Of a stretch of DNA of 12,500 bases, positions 1-7,412 are shown piece by piece. Under the pieces are notes generated by a model. That model was not told the origin of the DNA. It did no database searches and saw only the letters and a program-made list of their open reading frames with translations. How positions within the stretch are numbered: the first letter of the stretch is position 1; each line of letters starts with the position of its first letter. The translations under genes and the position numbers were made by a program. This stretch comes from Actinidia chinensis (lineage: Eukaryota; Streptophyta; Magnoliopsida; Ericales; Actinidiaceae): assembly GCA_009663005.1 (NCBI GenBank), contig CM018897.1, positions 11,836,621 through 11,849,120 on the forward strand, read 5' to 3'.

Positions 1-1010
1 AAACGCATTCTCTTGTTCTTCCACCCCATTTTGAACGTAACATTCTTCTTGTAATTTCGATAAGTGGATGCAGGCAGTGATAGTGATAAAATTTCTGTAC
101 GAACTCCTATAGAAGCTGGCAAGTCCATGAAAAATCCAACATTATTGACACTAGAGGGGTCGGCCATTCTTGGAATGGCTTGATCTTCTCTTCATCAAAA
201 CCTCCGATTCCTTTAGACTCACAAACAAAACATAGAGAAAAAACAAGTTATCGGTGCAAAAGGTAAATTTTTGAGTTAGCTATAATTTTACATTTCTTAA
301 GCAAATCCAAACCAATTGCAAAGGAGACATGATCATGCAAATTTTTGCTAGAAATCCGAAATGTCATCAAAATAAACAACAACGAATTTTCAATAAAGCA
401 CGCAAAAACATGATTCATTAAGCGCATGAAAGTAATAGGTGCATTAGTTAACCCCAAAGGCATAAACCAACCAAATAATTACATCCCATATTTAGTTTGA
501 AGCAGTCTTCCATCATCCCCTTCTTTCATCCTAATGATGATATCCGCTTTTAAGATCAATTTTAGCAAAACACAAGAACCATGCTCTCATTAACATGTCA
601 TCTAAGCGAGGATAGGGTGTCGATACTTTACCGTTATGTGGTTGATGCTTCTTGCAATCAACACACATCCTCCATTCCCATCCTTCTAGGAATTAGAACA
701 CCGGAACTGCACACGGCTCATACTCTCTCTCAGTGTCCCCTTCCCCATCATTCTTCAACTTGTCCTTTGAAGTTCTTTCGTCTCCTCCGATTGCTCCTAT
801 ATGCTGGGCGATTCGAATTGAGCACCGGAACAAAGTCGATTTGATGTTCAATCCCCGATCGGTGGTAAACCATGTGGTACCTCCTCAGAAACACATTCCT
901 CAAATTCCTACAAGAGAGAAATAACGACACTAGGCAAGAAGAATCAAGCTGGTTAGGCGTTTTAAAAAACTTCCTTGTACATGGTACAATCATTGTCCGC
1001 TTGAAATTAA
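1..1010 (-). pseudogene. Reverse transcriptase remnant of element A, with N-terminal linker
   Basis: This would copy element RNA into cDNA inside the virus-like particle. Reading right to left, the linker before RT is seen at about 840-930 (GIEHQIDFVP, then NRPAYRSN, then QVEE). A block resembling the fingers of RT follows at about 590-650. The palm motif MPLGLTNAPITFMRLMN lies at about 410-463. The catalytic YFDD box is at 363-374; it is intact as codons but sits in a different frame from the LTNAP block, so at least one frameshift separates them. SKNLHDHV follows at about 330-350, and DEEK and EWPTP blocks at about 160-230, with a tryptophan-rich block near 20-60 that would lead into RNase H. 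Several stops and frame changes make it a clear pseudogene. The left end is cut by the window. Confidence 0.85.
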
Positions 1011-1014
1011 TGCT

Positions 1015-1140
1015 CTCTTAACCTCAACTTATTTTGCATAGAAATATTTTTATTTTCCTCTCTAAAACCTCACTATTCTTGTCACTCTCATTCTTTTCTT
1101 CTCCTCATTTCTTTTGATCACTCATTTTTTTAACCTCACT
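1015..1140 (-). pseudogene. Protease-RT spacer of element A, Lys/Glu-rich
   Basis: The minus strand reads a purine-rich stretch coding mostly K, E and R, interrupted by stops, then a short block ending near VKRALISSG at about 1000-1030. In related plant elements a charged, low-complexity spacer of this kind joins the protease to the reverse transcriptase. Here it is degenerate and has no independent domain. The call rests on position between two recognisable domains rather than on a motif. Confidence 0.55.
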
Positions 1141-1530
1141 TGATCCTCATAGACTTGTTTTGGTGTCACGGAACTAGAGTGATGTTCTTTTGATTTTGAA
1201 CATGAACGTGTATTTGTTGGTAAACCATCATGTTGTCACCTGCCGATCAAATTGCTCACGGTCTTCCTAGGAGAAGATGCCCATCTTGCTTGGTACCACA
1301 TCTCCCCACCCCCCCCCCGCACAACACCTCGTCTTCATATTACCATCGAAATGGTCAACAACTGCTTTGTACCCTCACTTCACTACTATCATTTAGCCAT
1401 TGCAATTTATATGGGCGAGGGTCTTAAGTGTCCGTAAGCCCTAATTTTTTTAACCATGGCAGTACTAGCGCATTAGTGCCGCTACCACCATCACAATAAC
1501 ACTACATAACCTTATCTTTTCCCTGACAAT
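1140..1530 (-). pseudogene. Retroviral-type aspartic protease remnant of element A
   Basis: This would cleave the Gag-Pol polyprotein during particle maturation. The minus strand shows the catalytic loop as DGGSGTN (codons at 1472-1492), the DGG variant in place of the usual D[ST]G, which I recall as typical of this plant lineage. Upstream at about 1510-1560 is a degenerate block, and downstream the block REQFDRQVTT, a stop, then WFTNKYTF (about 1195-1262) matches the C-terminal half of the domain. A stop lies just before the DGG loop, and the downstream half is in another frame with its own stop, so no functional enzyme can be made. The poly-C run at 1305-1318 probably marks one indel. Confidence 0.75.
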
Positions 1531-1549
1531 AGTGTGAAAAATGCTCTCC

Positions 1550-2911
1550 CGCTGTACTTCTTTTTCCTCTTTACTTGCATCTTAGCTCGTCGCCGACAAC
1601 CAAACATCCGCCATGATCTGCCCAACTCCTCATCTCCGCTAGAGGTATCCTCCAAATGTGGCATCTCATCACAATCAGGCTCATCCTGGGACAAATTCAC
1701 CATTCTCCCAAATCACCATAACACTCGCTTGTTGGACATTGGCTAGCTATGTGTTCTCTTCCCTGACATTTAAAGCATTTAATCTCACTAAAATGAGTCC
1801 GAGGTAGAGGCGGGTTTTGCCTTAGATGCGGTGTTGGTGGTGGCATTGGTTGGGCTCATATTTGGCATTAGAAGTGGCAGAGTTTTCCTTCTTTCTTTGG
1901 GTAATTCGACTCCAATGTGCTGACTAAAAGTTTGTGTGACTGTTTTGGCCGTGTACCACCCTTCTTGAGTTCCGCTCCACCTAATTGCCATATGCACCAA
2001 ATCCTTCAATTTCCACATAATGGTGTATCTTCGATCGTGTTAGCAATCTCTCTGTTCAAACCATTCAAAAATCTAGCCATTGTCGTTCTCCGATCCTCCG
2101 CCATATTGGGCTCTATCATAGCCACTCCATCTCCTTTATAATACTCGTCAATGCTCTTGTTACCTTGATAGAGTTCTGCAGCTTAGTGAGATACCGGTAG
2201 TAGTGACTTGGTACAAATCATCGTCTCATGACTCTCTTCATCTCTCCCAAGTTCAATAGGCTTCTCCATTCCACCTCCTATTGATGCATGTAAACTGATC
2301 CACCACACAATAGCATATATTAAATTCGATTGCGGCAAGCTTTACCTCTTTAATTATGAGATTGTGACAATCGAAAATCAACTCCATCTTCTTTCCACTC
2401 GAGGTAATGCTTCGGACTCACCTTTCCTTGAAAAGCAGGAATTTTCCATCTTGATACTTCCTAGGTTTGTGTCAACCCGGTTTCCTAGCTCCTCTATCCT
2501 CTGCCATATCTCCATGACTGCCCACTGACATCCTACAATCTCCTCCTCTACACCGTCCCCTTCAAAACTCATCCAATCTTCCACTTCTCTTGGGTGCAAT
2601 CTACCCCTCCTATGACATGGAGCAAGTGGGTGGCTGCCCCCGTTTGTTCCCATCTTCTACACTATCCAACCTCTCGTGCATATGCCTCTAACTCCGCTCT
2701 CATCATCCGTCTCATCTCTCCCATTATGCTGCATTTTGTAATTTGGAACAACTTGTGGTGGAACCTTCTTCACTTGTGCTTTTCTCTTGATTTCAGAAAA
2801 CATATTGAGATCTGTCAAAACAAGGTTAGAATAATATGGGAAGCCCTCACACACTCCTACGTCTTTCACCTGGATTAACACTTGATTTTCTCTCGTGTTT
2901 CGCTCAATCAT
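1550..2911 (-). pseudogene. gag remnant of element A with CCHC zinc knuckle
   Basis: Gag would form the nucleocapsid shell and bind element RNA. Reading right to left: a poorly conserved N-terminal part (about 2500-2911); the start of the capsid-like retrotransposon gag domain near 2378-2460 (SIKMENSCFSRK, with the family's expected reading recovered only by switching frame); a middle part at about 2150-2370 containing KVKLAAIEF-like and YQGNKSIDEYYK-like blocks; ARFLNGLNREIAN at about 2030-2080; LWKLKDLVHMAI at about 1980-2020; and the zinc knuckle C-FK-C-QGRE-H-IASQ-C at 1736-1777, spacing CX2CX4HX4C with all four ligands present. An acidic tail follows (DEPDCDEMPHLED, about 1640-1690). Stops and frame changes occur throughout. 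The start codon is uncertain; the ATG at 2911 is only the longest option. Confidence 0.82.
1736..1777 (-). other. CCHC zinc knuckle codons of gag (element A)
   Basis: The minus strand reads CFKCQGREHIASQC in one frame, exactly CX2CX4HX4C. In Gag proteins this motif coordinates one zinc ion and binds RNA for packaging. All ligand codons survive although the surrounding gene is broken. Confidence 0.88.
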
Positions 2912-3553
2912 TTTTCGCTTTTTACCCGCTTATATTCTACACACTCTGCCTTTTTTTTTCACTCGTATTCTTCTTTTAGTCCTTCAAGACTAACCACGAA
3001 CTAAAAAAGGATTCAATAGCAATTCAAGACAATAACAAACCAAACGATTAATCTCCTTAAAGGCATTCTTCTTCGATTTTTTTTGACTCTAACGTTATGC
3101 AACGAATTCAAAGAGTAATCCAATACAAGAACCCAATAAACTAAACCCGAAATCGTAACCAAACGAAGATAAGGAGCAATCTACCATTGTTTATCCTAAG
3201 TTATGCTGTCGAATTTAAAGAACAACCCAAAACAAAAACTCAACTATTGAACGAAATCTTAATCAAGAACGAAGATAAGGGAGCAATCTAACCAATTTTT
3301 TTTTTTCTAACTTGAGTGCCGTTGAATTCAAAGAACAACCCTAAAAAAAAAAAAAAAAACCCGAAACGAGAACCAACAATTGAAACGAAATCTCAATCAA
3401 GAACGAAGATAAGGGAGCAATCTTAACCAATTTTTTTTTTTCTTTTTTTTTTAACTCTAACTTGATGTCAGTTTAATTCAAAGAACAACCCGAAACGAGA
3501 ACCCAACAAAATTGAAACGAAAAAAAATTGATAGGCAAACCTGAGGACGTAGG
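2912..3553 (-). other. Untranslated leader of element A
   Basis: This is the stretch between the primer binding site and the gag remnant. It holds no supported coding sequence. About half of it is the tandem repeat listed separately; the rest is AT-rich with poly-T and poly-A runs (2950-2960, 3077-3084). Its place predicts packaging and leader functions, but nothing specific can be read. Confidence 0.6.
3104..3500. repeat. Tandem repeat, about 3.5 diverged copies, unit 106-150 bp
   Basis: Two anchor words recur in the same order. The first, GAATTCAAAGA and variants, starts near 3104, 3211, 3323 and 3474. The second, GAAGATAAGGAGCAATCT with or without an extra G, starts near 3165, 3271 and 3405. 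Spacing grows from 106 to about 150 bp, mainly because of poly-T and poly-A tracts (about 3296-3306, 3343-3359 and 3430-3452) that have expanded between the anchors. The array lies wholly within the leader of element A. Confidence 0.85.
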
Positions 3554-3565
3554 GCTCTGATACCA
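3554..3565 (-). other. Primer binding site of element A, complementary to initiator tRNA-Met
   Basis: The minus strand reads TGGTATCAGAGC, the perfect 12-base complement to the 3' end of plant initiator tRNA-Met, the usual primer for plant LTR retrotransposons. It sits two bases inside the LTR end at 3568, as expected for minus-strand cDNA priming. This site fixes both the orientation of the element and the inner LTR boundary. Confidence 0.93.
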
Positions 3566-3567
3566 AC

Positions 3568-4110
3568 TGATATGAATCACGCCAACAACTTTGTTGGTGA
3601 CGAAACCCGACACAAATCCAAACAACCCAAACTCTTTCAAGTTTGATGAAACCGTGACCCGTTGGCTTCAAAGGCAAGACCTTGGTATGATGAATACGCC
3701 ACAACGGGAATGGAATGATCCGTTTGATAAGTCCGGTTTTTGAACAGCCACAAGGAATTTCTTGATAAGTTCAGATTAATTTCTGAAGAACTCAGAAAGG
3801 AATAAACGAAATCTCTCTATTTTTCATCATTTTCAAAATATAGCCGGCCCTTTTATGCCTTACAAGAAAGAATTCTAATTTAATCTTAACTCTAACTTAA
3901 TCCTAATAAAAATAAATTGTATGTCAAATCAAGTTTTCTTGAGATAAGTCAAATCTGATCTTTCTCCATCTCATCATAATCTTAATACAACATCTAATCT
4001 AGAAATACAAAAAAGTTAAATCCTAATCTGATTTCATACTTGCTTGAATCTTGAATCTTTGGACTTTTAACACAATCCTCCTTGATCTTTGATATAACAC
4101 ACCCACAACA
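3568..4110 (-). repeat. 5' LTR of element A (543 bp)
   Basis: On the minus strand it begins TGTTGTGGGTGTGTTATATC at 4110 and ends TTCATATCA at 3568, giving canonical TG...CA ends. The inner end abuts the primer binding site after a 2-base gap. The partner 3' LTR is outside the window, so LTR divergence and target-site duplication cannot be checked, and the outer end at 4110 is set from the TG dinucleotide alone. Candidate TATA-like sequences are at 3848-3859 and 3834-3843. Confidence 0.8.
3834..3859 (-). promoter_or_regulatory. Possible LTR promoter (TATA-like) of element A
   Basis: The minus strand reads GGCATAAAAGGG followed closely by GGCTATATTTTG, two TATA-like cores roughly in the middle of the LTR, where U3 normally gives way to R. 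No start site can be placed from sequence alone. Confidence 0.35.
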
Positions 4111-4172
4111 ATTGTAATCCCTCTTCCCATGTACGCGGATTGGTTCTCTCCCTGTCGAATTGAGTATTAAAA
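4111..4172. other. 62-bp spacer between elements A and B
   Basis: This lies outside the TG...CA ends of both neighbouring LTRs. It has no open frame or repeat that I recognise. It may be a remnant of the original host DNA, or the edge of an older element. Confidence 0.5.
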
Positions 4173-4174
4173 TT

Positions 4175-4226
4175 GAACGACCCGCCCGACGCCCACGTAA
4201 TCCGCGCGGCATATCGAGGTCGTTAC
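4175..4226. repeat. Inverted repeat at the LTR end (element B, 3' LTR)
   Basis: AACGACC at 4176-4182 pairs with GGTCGTT at 4218-4224, with a GC-rich loop of about 35 bases between. The same pairing is present in the other LTR copy as TAACGACC (12338-12345) and GGTCGTTA (12382-12389), so both arms are kept although the loop differs between copies. Confidence 0.75.
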
Positions 4227-4784
4227 TCGATTTTTTTCTTCGTAAAAATTTTTGTTTAAAACTTTTTTATTTCCTTTTTCTTTAAAAATTTTCGTGTCGG
4301 CAGCGAAACATATAAATTTATTTTTTTAAAGTGCGGGGGATAAAACTCCATATTAAATTCATTCATTTGAAATACATGCCATGACGGTAGAGAGACTGTA
4401 CCTGTCTTAACATTCATACATACTTCAAATAATTACATATTCAAAAGCATCGGACTTTCGAGTCGACTATACTACATAAATTCCTTTTCTTATTACATAA
4501 CATGATTATAATAATTTTACTCCACTGGCTTCCTTATCACCTGAAATATTATCAAACAATATTCCCTAAGCCATTTGCTTAGCGTATAACCATAATCTCT
4601 AACATAGAATTTTATCAACTATCAAAACATAAAAATACCATGGTAGTGCATATAACATACAAGCGTGAAGAAAAAGATAAAATATTTAATGTTTCGCAAT
4701 AACTTGTTAAAAATTTCTGCTTGTATTTCTTGTATTTTGACTAGAATCTGAGTCAACATACTTCTTGAACATCCTTATGCCTAT

Positions 4785-4875
4785 TACCTCCGTCCCTTAG
4801 TCGGGTTTGATACGTATTTCCACAGCCTTTGGTCGGGTCATGCCCGGCCGAGTACCTTCCCGAAAGGTAGAAACA
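4785..4875. other. GC-richer block inside the element B LTR
   Basis: Within very AT-rich surroundings this stretch contains two related words, TTAGTCGGGTTT (near 4797) and TTGGTCGGGTCA (near 4830), then GCCCGGCCGAG. No coding sense is apparent. It may be a conserved, possibly regulatory, LTR segment. Confidence 0.4.
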
Positions 4876-5303
4876 TGATGGTTCTATGCTAATACATACA
4901 AAAAATCTTTTCAAAAGATTCATATTAGCTATGGATTTGATTTGCATAGCATAACATAATTCATGCATATATCATAGCATCAAAGAATTTACTCTACTTT
5001 AAAGATTAAGGTTACTTCCTTTGGCTTGCTGTGGTATTTGTGTTAAAACTTGTTCGTTTTATTCTGAGGCTAATCGGATCTATTCCTAACATTTTATTTA
5101 TTGACATAAATCGATTAATATTTACTTAGTATTTATTATGTAACTAAGTATATTTTTCAAGTACTAGGCTAACCATACATGTTTGGGTTCTTTAAAAATA
5201 ATTTTTGTAAGCCTAAACTAGTTGAAAAATTTTTTAACTTGCTGAACTGAAAAATTAAGAATTAGTTTTTTTTTTCTGTTCGGCTTTGGCAATTCTTTTT
5301 TGG

Positions 5304-5860
5304 GCCATTAAATTTTGAATTTGAAAAATATTATTTCAGATAACTTGTAGGTAATTTAAAAATAGCTATTCTCGGACACTTTGAATCACTAAAAGATTTT
5401 TGTATGAAGAAGTTATTGCGAAAATACCGACCTTGAGTTTGGATAACAACCTATGTAACTCAGTTTTTCTCTACTCGAACTTTCAAGTCTATTTTTTTTG
5501 AGCCATTTAAAGTTCGAATTTGAAAACTATTATTTCACATAACTTGTAGGTATTGAAAATAGCAATTCTCAACACTTGAATCACTAACAATGTTTTCGTA
5601 TGAAAAGTTGTAGGCTTTAAAAAAACTGATAGTGGGTTGGGAATAACACATATTATTCAGTTTTTTTCTACCTCGTACTTTCAGTCTGTTTTCGACCTTG
5701 TCACTTGAAACTGGAAAATTGTAATTTCATGAAACTGTAGATATTTAATTATATTTCATATTCAATTTGAATCAATCAAACGTATCTCTATGAGAGAGTT
5801 TGTCCCAAAATACTACTCACTGATCGGTGAGTAAAAAATCGTAAGTTCAATGCATACGAA
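5304..5860. repeat. Tandem repeat inside the LTR, about 195-198 bp unit, three diverged copies
   Basis: Copies begin near 5304 (GCCATTAAATTTTGAATTTG), 5502 (GCCATTTAAAGTTCGAATTTG) and about 5695 (a weaker match through CACTTGAAACTGGAAAATT). Within each the same order recurs: ATTATTTCA or its variant, AACTTGTAGGTA, AATAGC with TTCTC, ACTTGAATCACTAA, GTATGAA with AGTT, and a CAGTTTTT-CTAC-TCGAAC-TTTCA end. A partial unit end just upstream (about 5230-5290, TTAGTTTTTT with CTGTTCGGCTTTGGC) suggests an older fourth copy. Confidence 0.82.
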
Positions 5861-6106
5861 ATTTGATTCCAGAAAAGATTTCACTGATAAAATTTTTGGG
5901 GATATCTGGACAGATTATCTACACTAAATATGAGTTGTTCTAATAGATTTCCATATCAGAATTTAGTAGGAAGTGGAGAAGAATTTGAATTACCTCAATA
6001 AATTCCTTCCTCTTCCCTTGACTGATTTTCTCTCTTCTGTCTCCTTCTCTTCCTCTCTCGTTTTTAGCTACTCGCTCTCCTCTCATTTCCCTTGCACCAC
6101 ACACGT

Positions 6107-6160
6107 ATATATGAATATATATATATTAAATATATTTTTTATTTTATTTTATATTTTTTT
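6107..6160 (-). promoter_or_regulatory. TA-rich tract, possible LTR promoter region of element B
   Basis: The minus strand reads repeated TATA-like words (TATATATATATTC and AAATATATTTAATAT) followed downstream by a purine-rich stretch. Its place about 300 bp into the LTR is compatible with a core promoter, but simple TA expansion would look the same. Confidence 0.25.
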
Positions 6161-6447
6161 CTTTTCTTTTTCCTTTTTTGGTAGATTCATGAATGAATGG
6201 GTTTTTCTTTCTTTTTTTTTTTTCTTTTCTTTTTCACCGCAAGGGAATAACGGATCTGTCCCTTGTCCCTTCAAAGTGTACTTTAGCCCCTCCAACTTTT
6301 TATAATTACTTTATTAATAGTCTCTTTTAATTTTAACCTAATAGTACTAATCTTTCATTTAACGCCAAACGAATTAAATGCCTTAAATTAAATTATAAAT
6401 TTTTTTTTTCTGAAATACTATAGGTAATTAAGAGTCGGGATATTACA

Positions 6448-6461
6448 TTCTTCCTCTCCTT
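6448..6461 (-). other. Polypurine tract of element B
   Basis: The minus strand reads AAGGAGAGGAAGAA immediately before the LTR start TGTAATATCC. This is the standard primer site for plus-strand cDNA synthesis. It fixes the 3' LTR boundary at 6447 and proves that the element reads on the minus strand. The words just upstream (GAGGACAACTTTTTC) are the last codons of the integrase region. Confidence 0.92.
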
Positions 6462-7412
6462 AGAAAAAGTTGTCCTCAAACTTTGTTATTTACATTACAT
6501 TTCGAAGAAAAGGATAACACATTCGCATTTCGTCTTCCTCTTCTCCATGTCGACTCTTCATTTTGTGATTCGCATAAAACTGACAAGCGGAATACCTTGT
6601 TCCAAGTACTTGATCGCTGTTGGTCTAAAATTTGAATGAGTTGCTCTGCATATGACCAATCTTCTTGTATTTCCAAGGGTTGGGTATTCATAACATGGCT
6701 TGGGTGGGGTCGAAGACAACTTCTTCAACATCGAATGTGAAAAACATTGTGAACATTTGCCAATTCCAGTGGTAGGGCAAGGCGATAGGCAATTTGGGCC
6801 ACCTCACCAAATTTCAAACGGTCCCCCAATAAACTGGATTCATTTGTTCCCTTTCATTCCAAAATGAAGGATACCCTTTGATGGGGGATACCTTCAAAAA
6901 TACGTGATCTCCCTGCGAGATCTAAATCTTTGCTACGCTTGTCGGCATAACTCTTTTGACGACGCTGGGTGTACGAATTCGTGCTGTATCAAAGCAATTT
7001 CTCTGTGATTTCTTGTACAATGTGAGGACCTAGGAGTCCTTCCATCCCCAACTTCAGTCCAACAAATAGGGAATCGACATTTTCTTCATACATTTCTTCA
7101 AATGAGGCCATTTGAATGCCTCGCTTGATAACTGTTGTTGTAAGCAAATTCCCTACTAAGGTAACTGCTCTTGCTCTCCTTCCGCAACCTCCTTTGAAGT
7201 CGAAACATGCATAGCCGTAAATCCCTTCCATATCTGAATCATTCGTCCGATTGTCATCGGTCTGAGGGTAAAAGCAGTACGAAAATTCAATTGAGTTCCC
7301 ATACCACTTGCAAACTTTTCCAAACTTGTGAAATAAATCTCAGGTCGGCGATCTGAATGATAGACATATTGTTCTTGAAGGGCGAATGATTTCCTTTATG
7401 TATAGGTTGCAG
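6462..7412 (-). pseudogene. Integrase C-terminal part of element B, with chromodomain-like tail
   Basis: This is the second half of integrase, which would join cDNA ends to target DNA. Directly left of the solo LTR the minus strand reads LYIKEIIR (7382-7405), then in other frames YHSDRRPEIYFTSLEKF and MGTQLNF (about 7290-7370), the rest of the catalytic core. Then come MEGIYGYACFDFKGG and IQMASFEEMYEENVDSLF (7060-7231), and LLGPHIVQEITEKLL (6989-7045). A fragment near 6900-6960 resembles the KSYADKR segment. Blocks with AYRLALP and NVHNVFH follow at about 6740-6800. The C-terminus is at 6476-6691: NTQPLEIQEDWSYAEQLIQI, then an EESTWRRGRR block where the family has its chromodomain-like end. 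At least four frame changes occur. The second catalytic Asp (in SDRR) is present; the distal Glu cannot be placed. Confidence 0.83.

Larger units (their letters stand above)
1..4110 (-). mobile_element. Element A: Ty3/gypsy LTR retrotransposon, 5' part, cut by left window edge
   Basis: On the minus strand the order is LTR (3568-4110), initiator-Met primer site (3554-3565), leader, gag with zinc knuckle, aspartic protease, then reverse transcriptase running off position 1. This gag-protease-RT order is that of Ty3/gypsy elements; the RNase H, integrase, polypurine tract and 3' LTR must lie to the left of the window. The wording of gag, the protease motif DGGSGTN and the RT motif LTNAPITFMRLMN resemble plant Reina-like chromoviruses, but integrase is not visible, so the lineage is tentative. 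All coding domains carry stops and frameshifts, so the copy is non-autonomous and dead. Identity as a Ty3/gypsy element is secure; the lineage is not. Confidence 0.88.
4173..6447 (-). repeat. 3' LTR of element B (about 2.27 kb)
   Basis: On the minus strand it begins TGTAATATCCCGACTC at 6447, directly after the polypurine tract, and ends near 4173 with GGGTCGTTCAA. The first 160 bp at its left end match 12336-12500, which identifies the two as an LTR pair. The outer end is degenerate: TTGAAC here against TATAAC in the other copy, both probably from TGTAAC, so the boundary could be 4173 or 4174. The interior is strongly AT-rich, with a GC-richer block at about 4790-4870, a tandem repeat at 5304-5860, a purine-rich stretch (minus strand, about 5990-6110) and a TA-rich stretch (6107-6160). 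It holds no supported gene; the open frames at 4753-4968 and 5973-6305 are chance or low-complexity. Confidence 0.85.

Noticed and set aside
581..924. Plus-strand frames of 87 and 63 codons
   Set aside because: They lie antisense to the RT linker of element A, where the minus strand has clear family motifs.
3104..3500. CRISPR-like repeat array
   Set aside because: Units exceed 100 bp, are diverged, and lack short identical repeats with unique spacers; the context is a plant retrotransposon leader.
3554..3565. tRNA gene 3' end (GCTCTGATACCA)
   Set aside because: Only the 12 terminal bases are present, next to an LTR end; there is no cloverleaf around it. It is a primer binding site.
3468..3704. 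78-codon minus-strand frame
   Set aside because: It spans the LTR end, the primer binding site and part of the leader repeat, so it cannot be a gene in its own right.
4753..4968. 71-codon minus-strand frame in the LTR
   Set aside because: No recognisable domain; it covers the GC-richer LTR block and has no support from the other LTR copy within the window.
5973..6305. 110-codon plus-strand frame rich in F, S and L
   Set aside because: It comes from pyrimidine-rich and TA-rich low-complexity DNA inside the 3' LTR of B; no domain, and it runs against the element.
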